Positions 44,641-52,339 of a stretch of 64,000 bases of DNA are shown piece after piece. Under the pieces are notes generated by a model. It was not told where the DNA came from, did no database searches, and saw only the letters and a list, made by a program, of their open reading frames with translations. Numbering within the stretch: position 1 is the stretch's first letter; each line of letters starts with the position of its first letter. Position numbers and translations under genes: made by a program. This DNA is from CAJQPP01 sp963793465 (GTDB lineage Bacteria > Planctomycetota > Planctomycetia > Pirellulales > Pirellulaceae). The stretch lies in assembly GCA_963793465.1 (NCBI GenBank), contig CAWCAJ010000013.1, positions 248,001-312,000 on the forward strand. The letters are read 5' to 3'.

Positions 44641-45405
44641 ATGATGCGGTTCCTGAGATTGTTGCTGGCCTACGATGGCACGCACTACGTGGGCTGGCAG
44701 GTTCAATCCAATGGGCTTTCCATACAGGAAGTCCTGGAAACCGCCTGGCAGTCCGTGACCGGGGAAAAACTCCGCATCACCGCCAGCGGACGCACGGATT
44801 CCGGCGTGCATGCTTTGGAACAGGTTTGCAGCCTGTGCACGTCCAGCCAGATTTCAACTCGCAAACTGGTACTGGCCTTGAATGCCAACCTGCCACGGGA
44901 CATCCGGGTGTTGGAGGCCAGGGAGGCCCCCTTGAATTTCCATGCCATTCGGGACGCCCTCAGCAAGACCTACCGCTATCAGATTCAGACGGGGGACATC
45001 CAGGACATCTTCCAAAGCCGTTATTGCTGGTTCGTGCCGCGGACTCTGGATACCGCCGCCATGCAGCAGGCAGGTCGCTATCTGACAGGCACTCACGACT
45101 TTTCCAGTTTTGAAGCCAGCGGAGCCGCCCGCCTGGATTCCGTTCGCACGGTCACCGAGTTGACAATTCAACCCCGCATGGATCGACGATTTCCTTTCGT
45201 GGATATCTCAATCACCGCCGATGGGTTTTTATACAACATGGTTCGCAATATCGTGGGCACCCTGATCGTCGTCGGCCGGGGCCGCCAGCCTCCCGAATGG
45301 GTGCGGCAGGTCCTGCAAGCACGGGACCGCAGTCTGGCCGGTGAAACCGCGCCCGCTCACGGACTCAGCCTGGTGCGGGTTCGCTATGCGGACCAGGGTG
45401 TCTGA
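44641..45405 (+). CDS. truA: tRNA pseudouridine(38-40) synthase TruA
   Basis: TruA modifies uridines 38-40 in the tRNA anticodon stem. The 254-residue product has the start LLLAYDGTHYVGWQVQSNG, the catalytic SGRTDSGVHALEQV (Asp is the nucleophile), FHAIRDALSKTYRYQI and GFLYNMVRNIVGTL. Length is typical. It starts directly after the HTTM gene's stop, with two adjacent ATG codons as possible starts. The link to the membrane-protein pair is probably only one of co-transcription. Confidence 0.96.
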   Translation: MMRFLRLLLAYDGTHYVGWQVQSNGLSIQEVLETAWQSVTGEKLRITASGRTDSGVHALEQVCSLCTSSQISTRKLVLALNANLPRDIRVLEAREAPLNFHAIRDALSKTYRYQIQTGDIQDIFQSRYCWFVPRTLDTAAMQQAGRYLTGTHDFSSFEASGAARLDSVRTVTELTIQPRMDRRFPFVDISITADGFLYNMVRNIVGTLIVVGRGRQPPEWVRQVLQARDRSLAGETAPAHGLSLVRVRYADQGV

Positions 45406-45533
45406 ACGACCGGCGGGCGACCGATTCCCGGATGGACGCGTGGTGTCCCGAAATGTCGAGTCAGCATAGAATGGGGACTGACTCTGTAGTGCCTTGCCTG
45501 TTTGGTATCCAACTCTTGGGAATTCCTGCCACC

Positions 45534-46400
45534 GTGTCCAGTTCTCGCGATTATCTTGGAAGCTACCGCCTGATTCGTTTGATCCGGGGAGGCCAGGTAT
45601 GCAACGTGTGGGAAGCGATTTCCGATGGACCCGGCGAGCGTGTGGCGATCAAAGTCCTGTTGGCGCGACACAAGAACAACAAGGAAGAAATCGAGCAACT
45701 GCGGAATGAAGGTCGCGTGGGCATCGACATGGACCACAAAAACGTGATCAAAGTTTTCGAGTTCGTGGATCGTTATGACCTTCCGTTCCTGGTCATGCAG
45801 TTGTTCAACGCACCCAACCTGAAACAGATGATTCGGGATGACTATGAAACCCTGGCCGTCAGCATTCCCAAGATCGTGCAGCAGTCGGCCGAGTCATTGG
45901 ATTACCTGCACGAACAGGGTTGGATCCACTGCGATGTCAAGCCGGATAACTTTCTGGTAAACACCCAGGGCGAGGTCAAGTTGATTGACTTTTCAATCGC
46001 CCAGCAATTGCGAAAGCAGAGACGCAGTCTGTTTGGAAAAAAGGTGATTCAGGGAACCCGCAGTTACATGTCCCCAGAACAGATTCGCGGCAAGAAATTG
46101 GATCGCACGACCGATGTTTACGGCTTCGGTTGCGTGATGCACGAGTTGCTGGCGGGTAAGCCACCCTTCACGGGCACCAACCCCGACGAACTGTTGCAGA
46201 AACACCTGCGTGCGTCACCGCCGCCGTTGATTGCTTTCAACAAGGCGGTCTCCGAAGACTTTGCCAACCTGATCCTGGATACGCTCAAGAAGGACCCCAA
46301 AAAGCGACCGCAAAGTTTGGCGGAGGTGCTGCAGAGACTATCCAAGATTCGCGTTTATCGACCGGGCCAACGGCCGACGTTGACTGAGGCCTCCGACTGA
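45534..46400 (+). CDS. Soluble Ser/Thr protein kinase, non-RD type
   Basis: From GTG at 45534 the product has 288 residues, nearly all kinase domain. Visible are the Gly-rich loop IRGGQVCNVWEA, the ATP-binding Lys40 (VAIKVL), Glu59, the catalytic loop HCDVKPDN with Asp134 (Cys replaces Arg of HRD), DFS instead of DFG (Asp152) and GTRSYMSPEQIRG. All residues needed for catalysis are present. There is no transmembrane segment or sensor domain. ATG codons at 45453 and 45471 are alternative starts but the intervening codons are not kinase-like. accA follows after 71 bases, so the kinase may share its transcript. Confidence 0.88.
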   Translation: MSSSRDYLGSYRLIRLIRGGQVCNVWEAISDGPGERVAIKVLLARHKNNKEEIEQLRNEGRVGIDMDHKNVIKVFEFVDRYDLPFLVMQLFNAPNLKQMIRDDYETLAVSIPKIVQQSAESLDYLHEQGWIHCDVKPDNFLVNTQGEVKLIDFSIAQQLRKQRRSLFGKKVIQGTRSYMSPEQIRGKKLDRTTDVYGFGCVMHELLAGKPPFTGTNPDELLQKHLRASPPPLIAFNKAVSEDFANLILDTLKKDPKKRPQSLAEVLQRLSKIRVYRPGQRPTLTEASD

Positions 46401-46471
46401 GACTCTTAATGACAACTTTCGTTTGCATTCTCCATCCGAGAACCGCCATTCTTTCAAGGAACTCATGACGC

Positions 46472-47461
46472 ATGGATTACTTGCCGTTTGAACAACCGAT
46501 CGCTGACCTGGAAACCAAAATCGATGAGCTGGAAAAGGAGCAGGATGAATCGGCCGACGCCGTCGAACTGATCCGACAGAAGCGGATTGAACTGTCCCGC
46601 TTGACCGACGAGATCTACTCGCAGTTAACCCCCTGGCAGACCGTGCTGGTCGCCCGGCACAAGAACCGTCCGCATACCATCGACTACCTCTCCCTGGTAT
46701 TTGACGAATTCGTGGAATTGCATGGAGACAAGTTTTTTGGCGACGATCGCGCCATGCGGACCGGCTTTGCCAAACTGGACGCTCGCAAGGTCCTGGTGAT
46801 TGGCCATCAAAAGGGTCGCAACTACAAGGAGCGGACAGAGAATTTCTTTGGATGCGCCCATCCCGAAGGTTACCGCAAAGCAATGGCCAAGATGCGCTTG
46901 GCGGCCAAGTTTGGACTGCCGGTGATCTGCCTGATCGACACGCCCGGCGCCTATCCGGGAATCGGTGCCGAAGAACGCGGCCAGGCCCAGGTGATTGCCG
47001 AGAATATGTACGAAATGTCCCGCCTGAAAACCCCCATCGTCTGTGTGGTCATCGGTGAAGGTGGCAGCGGTGGCGCCCTGGGGATCGGTGTGGGGGATCG
47101 GGTGGCCATGTTGCAACATTCCTATTATTCCGTGATCAGCCCGGAAGGTTGTGCCGGGATCCTCTGGAAGAGCGCTGAATTCGCTGAAAAAGCCGCGGCC
47201 GCACTCAAATTCACTTCGGACCACCTGAAACGCATGGGGATTGTTGACGAAGTGATCCCGGAACCCCGCGGTGGCGCGCATCGCGATCATCACTTGACGG
47301 CCAACCGCCTGAAGTTGTTCCTCAACAAGTCACTCAAGACGTTGTGTGAATTGCCCATGGAAAATTTGCTGGCCGAACGGTACCAGAAGTTTCGCCAGAT
47401 GGGCGAGTTCCTGGAAACCTCCGAGGTGGCGACTGCGGATCCGGATCCCGTGACTGGCTGA
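46472..47461 (+). CDS. accA: Acetyl-CoA carboxylase carboxyltransferase subunit alpha
   Basis: AccA with AccD transfers the carboxyl group from biotin to acetyl-CoA, the first committed step of fatty-acid synthesis. The 329-residue product has the N-terminal coiled region (PIADLETKIDELEKEQ), FDEFVELHGDKFFGDD, GHQKGRNYKERTENFFG, LIDTPGAYPGIGAEERGQ, IGEGGSGGALGIGVGD and SVISPEGCAGILWKSA, all characteristic. AAGGA precedes the ATG. accD is not in the window. Its stop codon is repeated in a 15-bp tandem duplication just downstream. Confidence 0.97.
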   Translation: MDYLPFEQPIADLETKIDELEKEQDESADAVELIRQKRIELSRLTDEIYSQLTPWQTVLVARHKNRPHTIDYLSLVFDEFVELHGDKFFGDDRAMRTGFAKLDARKVLVIGHQKGRNYKERTENFFGCAHPEGYRKAMAKMRLAAKFGLPVICLIDTPGAYPGIGAEERGQAQVIAENMYEMSRLKTPIVCVVIGEGGSGGALGIGVGDRVAMLQHSYYSVISPEGCAGILWKSAEFAEKAAAALKFTSDHLKRMGIVDEVIPEPRGGAHRDHHLTANRLKLFLNKSLKTLCELPMENLLAERYQKFRQMGEFLETSEVATADPDPVTG

Positions 47462-47485
47462 GAATTCCGTGGCTGAGAATTCCGT
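47456..47485. repeat. 15-bp tandem duplication including the accA stop codon
   Basis: GGCTGAGAATTCCGT occurs twice in direct tandem. The first copy contains the last Gly codon and the TGA stop of accA. A partial third copy (GACTGGCTAAG) follows. Confidence 0.85.
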
Positions 47486-48256
47486 GACTGGCTAAGCCAC
47501 TTCGGGCTCCGCTGTAGATAATGGGAGTGGCTAATAGGAGTGGACCGTGTCTCCCAACCGACCTATCTGCAACGTCCGATAATGTTTCTTATGTTCGGTT
47601 GCAGGTCTGGTTTTCTGCGGGTTTGGCCAACTTCGTCCAGAAACGGGATTGGTCCTCGTCTGCTGCGGCCCCCGCTTGGTGTGACCCAGCGACTCGGCCA
47701 ACTCGCTGTGCCGGCGACTGCGACCCAGCGGCTCGGAAGTTGTCGGCCCTCGCAACATCTCGCCGGCACCGGAAGTCACTCCGTGGACGCCGGCCCTGAC
47801 TTCCACTCCAGCGATCCTGAAATGGAGATCAAGAATTCCACCATCGACATTCCGTCCTCGGCATGCTCCCAGGTGCCCAGCGCCACCGGCCTGGGATTGC
47901 CACCGGCGAACTGAGCGGCGGTTCCCGAGAGGTGCGATTGGGTACGGCGGGTCACTCTGCAGGGAATGTCCGGAAAATACCTGGCGTGCATTGGCCCCGG
48001 ATCTCTGACCAGATTTCCGGTTCCGACGTGGGCCCGGTATTCTCCAATAGCAAACAGAATCACCGCAGCTGTCCAGCAGACAGATTGCGGGAATGCTGGG
48101 GGCCGATGACGGACCCGCGGTCACTTGCGGGTCACTACGAAAGAAATCTTCTGCCGCTCGACCCATGAACGTCGGTTTCGACTCGGCGGAGGGGTGGGTC
48201 AAATGGAATGCGGCCCATCGCAATAGATCCGTGCGACTCGCATTGGCTGCCAGCGG

Positions 48257-48317
48257 CAATCGGCACCCGACAATCGGCACCCGACAATCGGCGCCCGGCA
48301 CCGGCACCCGGCAATCG
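48257..48317. repeat. 14-bp tandem repeat (about 4 units)
   Basis: CAATCGGCACCCGA is repeated twice perfectly (48257-48284), then as CAATCGGCGCCCGG and CACCGGCACCCGG, ending in a partial unit. It lies in the gap upstream of the dehydratase gene. Confidence 0.85.
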
Positions 48318-48528
48318 CAGTCCCCTTCCCTGCCCTTTCGCCAGCTGGTAGGAAATGAGATCCCCAGCAAATTTAGAACGCGTTTCGTTTCACTGCCGCG
48401 TTTTTCTTCGCACAGTTGCTCGAGAAAATGAGGGCGGCAGGACACGCTACATGTCCGTGCGATTCGCACCGGTTACAATTCCGCACCTGGCTTTTTGGTT
48501 TTGCTGTTTCAGCTCGTTACCCGACCCG

Positions 48529-48556
48529 TGTTCCCATACCTTTGTTCCCATACCTT
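48529..48556. repeat. 14-bp tandem duplication
   Basis: TGTTCCCATACCTT occurs twice in direct tandem, ending 23 bases before the GTG start of the dehydratase-like gene. Confidence 0.85.
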
Positions 48557-48579
48557 GCAACTTGCATTGGTAGTCTCTC

Positions 48580-49575
48580 GTGCACAGCCCCTTTACGATT
48601 CCTGACCTGGAACACGCTCGCCAGCGACTGGCGGATAAGGTCCTGACCACACCTACCTGGCTCTGGCAGGGCCAGGGCAAAGATCAGTGGGTTGATCCCA
48701 GCACGGAGGTGGCTATCAAGCTGGAGTTGTTACAGTACGCTGGCAGTTTCAAGCCACGTGGCGCGTTGTGCGTGATGTTGGACCTGGACGACGACGAAAT
48801 CAAACGGGGTGTGACGGCCATCAGTGCCGGCAACCATGCCATCGCGGTCAGCTACGCCGCCCAGGTGTTGGGGACCCATGCCAAGGTGGTCATGCCTGCC
48901 AACACGCCGCAAAGCCGCATCGACACCTGTCGGGCGATGGGTGCCGCAGTCGTGCTGGTCGACGATGTGATGATCGGTTTTGAGCGGGTCAAGCAGATCC
49001 AGCACGATGAGCAGCGTGTGCTGGTGCATCCATTTGACGACCCGCGAACGGTGCTGGGAAACGGAACTCTGGGACTGGAGTTCTACCGCCAGGCGGAATC
49101 TCTGGACATGGTGATTCTGCCCATCGGTGGCGGAGGACTGGCCGCCGGCATGGCAGCCGCCATCAAACTGTGTCATCCCACTTGCGAAATTTATGGCGTG
49201 GAACCCAGAGGTGCCTGCAGCATGTATCTCAGTTTTCAGGCTGGGGAACCACAGAAGATTGAAAAGGTTGAAACCGTCGCCAAGAGTCTCGGCGCACCCT
49301 ACGCGTTGCCCTACACCTTCGAGATCTGTCGCGATCATATTCAGGATATTGTGTTGGTATCCGACGACGATCTGTTTCGCAGCATGGCGATTCTGTTTCG
49401 CGAATTGAAACTGGTCACGGAACCGGCCGCTGCAGCCTCACTGGCCGCACTGACCGGGCCGCTGCGAGAACTGGCGGTTGGCAAGCGAGTGGGAATCATC
49501 GCCTGCGGATCCAACATCGATCGCCCCAGCTTCTGTGATTTCGTGGAACGCGGTGAAGGCCTGCTGGAAGACTGA
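48580..49575 (+). CDS. PLP-dependent threonine/serine dehydratase-like enzyme
   Basis: The 331-residue product belongs to fold-type II PLP enzymes. Lys58 in YAGSFKPRGAL should bind PLP; AGNHAIAVSYAAQ, the phosphate-binding GGGGLAAGMAAAIK and the terminal ACGSNID are also present. It has no C-terminal ACT regulatory domain, so it resembles the catabolic (TdcB-like) or racemase/dehydratase group rather than biosynthetic IlvA. The precise substrate, threonine, serine or another amino acid, cannot be fixed by eye. The start is GTG at 48580. It is isolated between two gene-free stretches. Confidence 0.88.
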   Translation: MHSPFTIPDLEHARQRLADKVLTTPTWLWQGQGKDQWVDPSTEVAIKLELLQYAGSFKPRGALCVMLDLDDDEIKRGVTAISAGNHAIAVSYAAQVLGTHAKVVMPANTPQSRIDTCRAMGAAVVLVDDVMIGFERVKQIQHDEQRVLVHPFDDPRTVLGNGTLGLEFYRQAESLDMVILPIGGGGLAAGMAAAIKLCHPTCEIYGVEPRGACSMYLSFQAGEPQKIEKVETVAKSLGAPYALPYTFEICRDHIQDIVLVSDDDLFRSMAILFRELKLVTEPAAAASLAALTGPLRELAVGKRVGIIACGSNIDRPSFCDFVERGEGLLED

Positions 49576-49613
49576 CACCCCATGTTTGTCGAAACCGAGA
49601 AGGGGGACGGCAA

Positions 49614-49725
49614 AAGGCCTTTCCAGTTCAAGGCCTTTCCAGTTCAAGGCCTTTCCAGTTCAAGGCCTTTCCAGTTCAAGGCCTTTCCAGTTCAAGGCCT
49701 TTGCCAGTTCAAGGCCTTTGCCACC
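49614..49725. repeat. 16-bp tandem repeat (about 7 units)
   Basis: AAGGCCTTTCCAGTTC is repeated five times perfectly, then once with an inserted G, then a final partial unit. The array begins 39 bases after the stop of the dehydratase gene. Each unit contains AAGGCCTT, a perfect 8-bp palindrome. Confidence 0.95.
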
Positions 49726-49833
49726 CGCTTGGCACTTCAGTCCACAGTGTAGCAGCGCCCGGAAATCACTTTCCCGTTGCTACACATTGGGCGCAGGGTT
49801 TCGTTCCAGACGATGGGACCCTCGGCCCCGCGT

Positions 49834-49897
49834 GATCAAAGATCCACTCGATCAAAGGTCCACTCGATTAAAGGTCCACTCGATTAAAGGTCCACTC
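49834..49897. repeat. 16-bp tandem repeat (4 units)
   Basis: GATCAAAGGTCCACTC is repeated four times with single-base variants (GATCAAAGATCCACTC, and GATTAAAGGTCCACTC twice). Its sequence is unrelated to the other 16-bp array 110 bases away, although the unit length is the same. Confidence 0.92.
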
Positions 49898-50542
49898 GGA
49901 AAGGAACGTGTCGCCCCGATACCCTGACTGTGAAGCGTAGCACCATTCAACCCCTTGAGCGTCCCCAGGAACGCGATGAACTGTTCGTGTTTAGCTTGCC
50001 GGCCTCGTCGCGGCTCGCCATGACCTTGCCTGGAATGAGCAGTGCTCGTCGTCATACGCAGCCAAGGCCTCATACATTTTGCCTTTCGAGACCATCGCGT
50101 GAATCTCAGTGCCAGGCTGTGAACCACCAGTCATCCGGTTCTCACGTTTTCACTCTGTGAAGAACTCAGAGTACGTGAAGAACTTGGGAAAACCATGGGA
50201 TGCCCGATTCAACAAGCGAGGTGGCGGCACCGCTCGCAGCGATTTCAATCCGGTTCTGCAAGCCGCGCGCAGGTTACCCAAGACCGATTGTGCATCAAAA
50301 ATCGACGGCATGCCTCCCAGCACACTGAGTCCGCGAATGGCGAACCATGGTATCAAACGCCCAAAAGCGAACGAACCGTTGCCTCAAGCATCGCTAAACG
50401 CGCCGCCGTCCGTTTAGTTCGCGTAGCGAACATCGACATGCTGCATAGCGATCCTAAAAAGGGACCCAAACGCCCGGTAGTCACCAGGTACCTGTTTCAT
50501 TATTATCGTGGCGTCCGATAATTCAAAAGCGGGAATCTTGTC

Positions 50543-51154
50543 TTGTCGAAATTTGAATTCAACACGTTCTCCGATTTGGTCCGGTCTCATGTTGAGCAGC
50601 AGGTCGTCAAACCCGGGGAAGTTCTGTTCCTGGAAAACTCACCTGTGGAGCGGTTCTATTTCTGCAAGGAAGGTTGCATTCGACTTGAGGTATTTCCCCA
50701 GAAAAACAAAGCCGTCGTGCTCTATCGGGCCCGCGATGGGGAGACGATCGCGGAAGAACATCTGATTCTGGAAAAATATGGCTACCGCGCAGTTGCCGAT
50801 CGCGTCTCCATCGTCGAAAGCGTTCCCAAGTCGCTGATGCTCGACGACATCCGCACGAACCCGGTTGTCGCCAAGAACTTTATCTATTGTCTGGCGAAAC
50901 GCAATGTTCAGTTGAGAATCAACTTTGAACGACTGGGAATCAAGTCCGCCAAGGAAAGGGTACTCCACTTCTTGAGAGGTTTGGCGATTCAAAACCCCGG
51001 CCCATTGGATTTGTCTGGCAAGTTAAAGGGTTTGTCGGGAGATTTGAATCTCACCCACGAGGCAATGTACCGCGCCCTAAAAGAACTGGAGCAGGAGGGG
51101 TTGATCAGCCGCAAAAGCGGCAGGATCAGCCTGCTTAAATCCTGCTCAGAGTGA
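50543..51154 (+). CDS. Crp/Fnr-family transcriptional regulator
   Basis: The 203-residue product has a cyclic-nucleotide-binding-type beta barrel (VVKPGEVLFLENSPVERFYF and CKEGCIRLEV), a dimerisation helix and a C-terminal winged helix-turn-helix (LNLTHEAMYRALKELEQEG). In the recognition helix the Glu and Arg that in FNR contact the TGA half-site are conserved (E-A-M-Y-R versus E-T-I-S-R). The N-terminal Cys cluster of FNR is absent, so an iron-sulfur oxygen sensor is unlikely. The start is TTG at 50543 with no clear ribosome-binding site. A matching TGAT-N4-ATCA box lies upstream of the P460 gene, 1 kb away. Confidence 0.88.
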   Translation: MSKFEFNTFSDLVRSHVEQQVVKPGEVLFLENSPVERFYFCKEGCIRLEVFPQKNKAVVLYRARDGETIAEEHLILEKYGYRAVADRVSIVESVPKSLMLDDIRTNPVVAKNFIYCLAKRNVQLRINFERLGIKSAKERVLHFLRGLAIQNPGPLDLSGKLKGLSGDLNLTHEAMYRALKELEQEGLISRKSGRISLLKSCSE

Positions 51155-51341
51155 ACGTCATGGATTCGAACACGGGCCGCGTGGATCAGATCTCCAGGCC
51201 AGCTTGCCATGCAAGAGAGATTGGCACCTGAGAACGTACCCGAGTTGGCGTGCTGGCGAATCGCTGTCCTGTCAAGCGCCTGTGACGGTGTGGAGCGGAA
51301 TCTTAACATCGATCAAGTTCAGTTCAGAACCGTGAAAGCGT

Positions 51342-51959
51342 ATGAGGATCACGATGAACCGGCGCCAACCCCTGGATCGGCTGCTTCAGGAAATCCGGGC
51401 CTGCCGCCATTGCGAGATGCACCTGGAACTCGGGCCGCGTCCCATTCTCGGATTGTCCAATCAATCGCGGATTCTAATCGTTGGTCAAGCACCTGGGATC
51501 CGCGTTCATCAAACAGGGATTGCCTGGAACGATCCCAGTGGAGATCGCTTGCGAGATTGGATGGGAATTTCGAAAGCGGATTTTTACAATGAAAAACTGA
51601 CTGCGATTGTACCGATGGGATTTTGCTATCCCGGTCGAGGTAAGTCGGGAGACCTCCCACCGCGACCTGAGTGTGCCGAATTGTGGCATGACAAGGTGAT
51701 GCAACAATTGACTCACGTTGAGTTAACGCTGGTTGTTGGCGTCTACGCCCAGACCTGCCTGCTGGCCGAAAAGCGAAAGCGAAACCTCACCGAAACGATC
51801 GAGAACTGGAAGGACTATCGACCCGGGCTTGTTCCCCTTCCTCATCCCAGTCCGCGGAATATTCGTTGGTTCAAAAACAACCCATGGTTTGAGGAATCGG
51901 TGTTGCCGTATTTGCGACGTCGGGTGAAGCGGATTTGCTCGAAACCAGATCTGCGATAA
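51342..51959 (+). CDS. Uracil-DNA glycosylase-superfamily protein
   Basis: The 205-residue product has the UDG-superfamily motifs LIVGQAPG (residues 45-52) followed by Asn63 and Asp64, and the C-terminal LPHPSPRN. The N-terminal CRHC (21-24) resembles the start of the Fe-S site of family 4 and 5 enzymes, but the other two expected cysteines are not obvious. It could remove uracil from DNA or be a divergent member with another role. It lies 187 bases after the Crp/Fnr gene on the same strand. The start is ATG at 51342 or 51354. Confidence 0.8.
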   Translation: MRITMNRRQPLDRLLQEIRACRHCEMHLELGPRPILGLSNQSRILIVGQAPGIRVHQTGIAWNDPSGDRLRDWMGISKADFYNEKLTAIVPMGFCYPGRGKSGDLPPRPECAELWHDKVMQQLTHVELTLVVGVYAQTCLLAEKRKRNLTETIENWKDYRPGLVPLPHPSPRNIRWFKNNPWFEESVLPYLRRRVKRICSKPDLR

Positions 51960-52339
51960 TTCCCCGCCCCGGAACCACATGTTTCACCCGCTCGCGTTAC
52001 GAAGAACCAGGACACTTCATGCTGTGTCATGAGTCGCTCTCGCTTCCTGAACACAAGCAGTTTCATCACTGATTGACCTCTACTTTTCGCCGCCGCAGGT
52101 TAGGACGAATACCGACTCAGCAGGTTGTGCAGGAGAACCTTGCAGAATTGAAAGACACGCGAGAATGATCTCGATCATATTCGGCGGGTTTTTAGATACA
52201 CAATTGCAATTCTGAAGAGAAATTCACTGAAACTCAAATCTGTATCTGGCTTAAGATGCACTTCCCTGGCAGGAAGACATGATGCATGATCGCCAGGCGA
52301 CGTTAAATTCTGGCAGTCTCCTAAACCCCTGGTTTGAAA
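51960..52339. other. Upstream region of the P460 gene
   Basis: This 380-base stretch is AT-rich and gene-free. It holds an FNR-like palindrome at 52166-52177, so it is most likely the regulatory region of the cytochrome P460 gene. No other feature is visible. Confidence 0.55.
52166..52177. promoter_or_regulatory. FNR/NNR-type box (TGAT-N4-ATCA)
   Basis: TGATCTCGATCA matches the core of the FNR/DNR consensus (TTGAT-N4-ATCAA) and is flanked by A on the left and T on the right. It lies 163 bases before the P460 start codon. The window encodes a Crp/Fnr protein whose recognition helix keeps the Glu and Arg used for such sites. Confidence 0.55.

Larger units (their letters stand above)
47462..48579. 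other. 1.1-kb gap without a recognisable gene
   Basis: No frame here has the codon character or recognisable motifs of the neighbouring genes. A 312-codon frame on the minus strand (47531-48469) is Arg/Gly/Ser/Pro-rich and looks non-coding. A 95-codon minus-strand frame at 47776-48063 starts with a hydrophobic stretch and could be a small gene or remnant, but I cannot support it. The gap contains at least three short tandem repeats (47456, 48257 and 48529). Confidence 0.55.
49576..50542. other. 0.97-kb gap without a recognisable gene
   Basis: Downstream of the dehydratase gene come two arrays of 16-bp tandem repeats (49614-49725 and 49834-49897). The remaining stretch to 50542 has only short open frames without family-like features. 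Base composition shifts to more A and T near 50450, where the Crp/Fnr gene begins, consistent with a boundary of acquired DNA. No transposase, integrase or tRNA was found. Confidence 0.55.

Noticed and set aside
43626..45113. 495-codon open frame on the plus strand
   Set aside because: It runs in another frame through the HTTM gene and truA, both of which have clear family motifs.
47776..48063. 95-codon minus-strand frame with a hydrophobic start
   Set aside because: The start (ILFAIGEY) hints at a membrane segment, but the rest lacks features and there is no ribosome-binding site.
47531..48469. 312-codon open frame on the minus strand in a gene-free gap
   Set aside because: Arg, Gly, Ser and Pro dominate, short tandem repeats run through it, and no motif is recognisable. 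It is more likely open by GC bias.
49614..49897. CRISPR array
   Set aside because: The repeats are contiguous 16-bp units without spacers and no cas genes are nearby.
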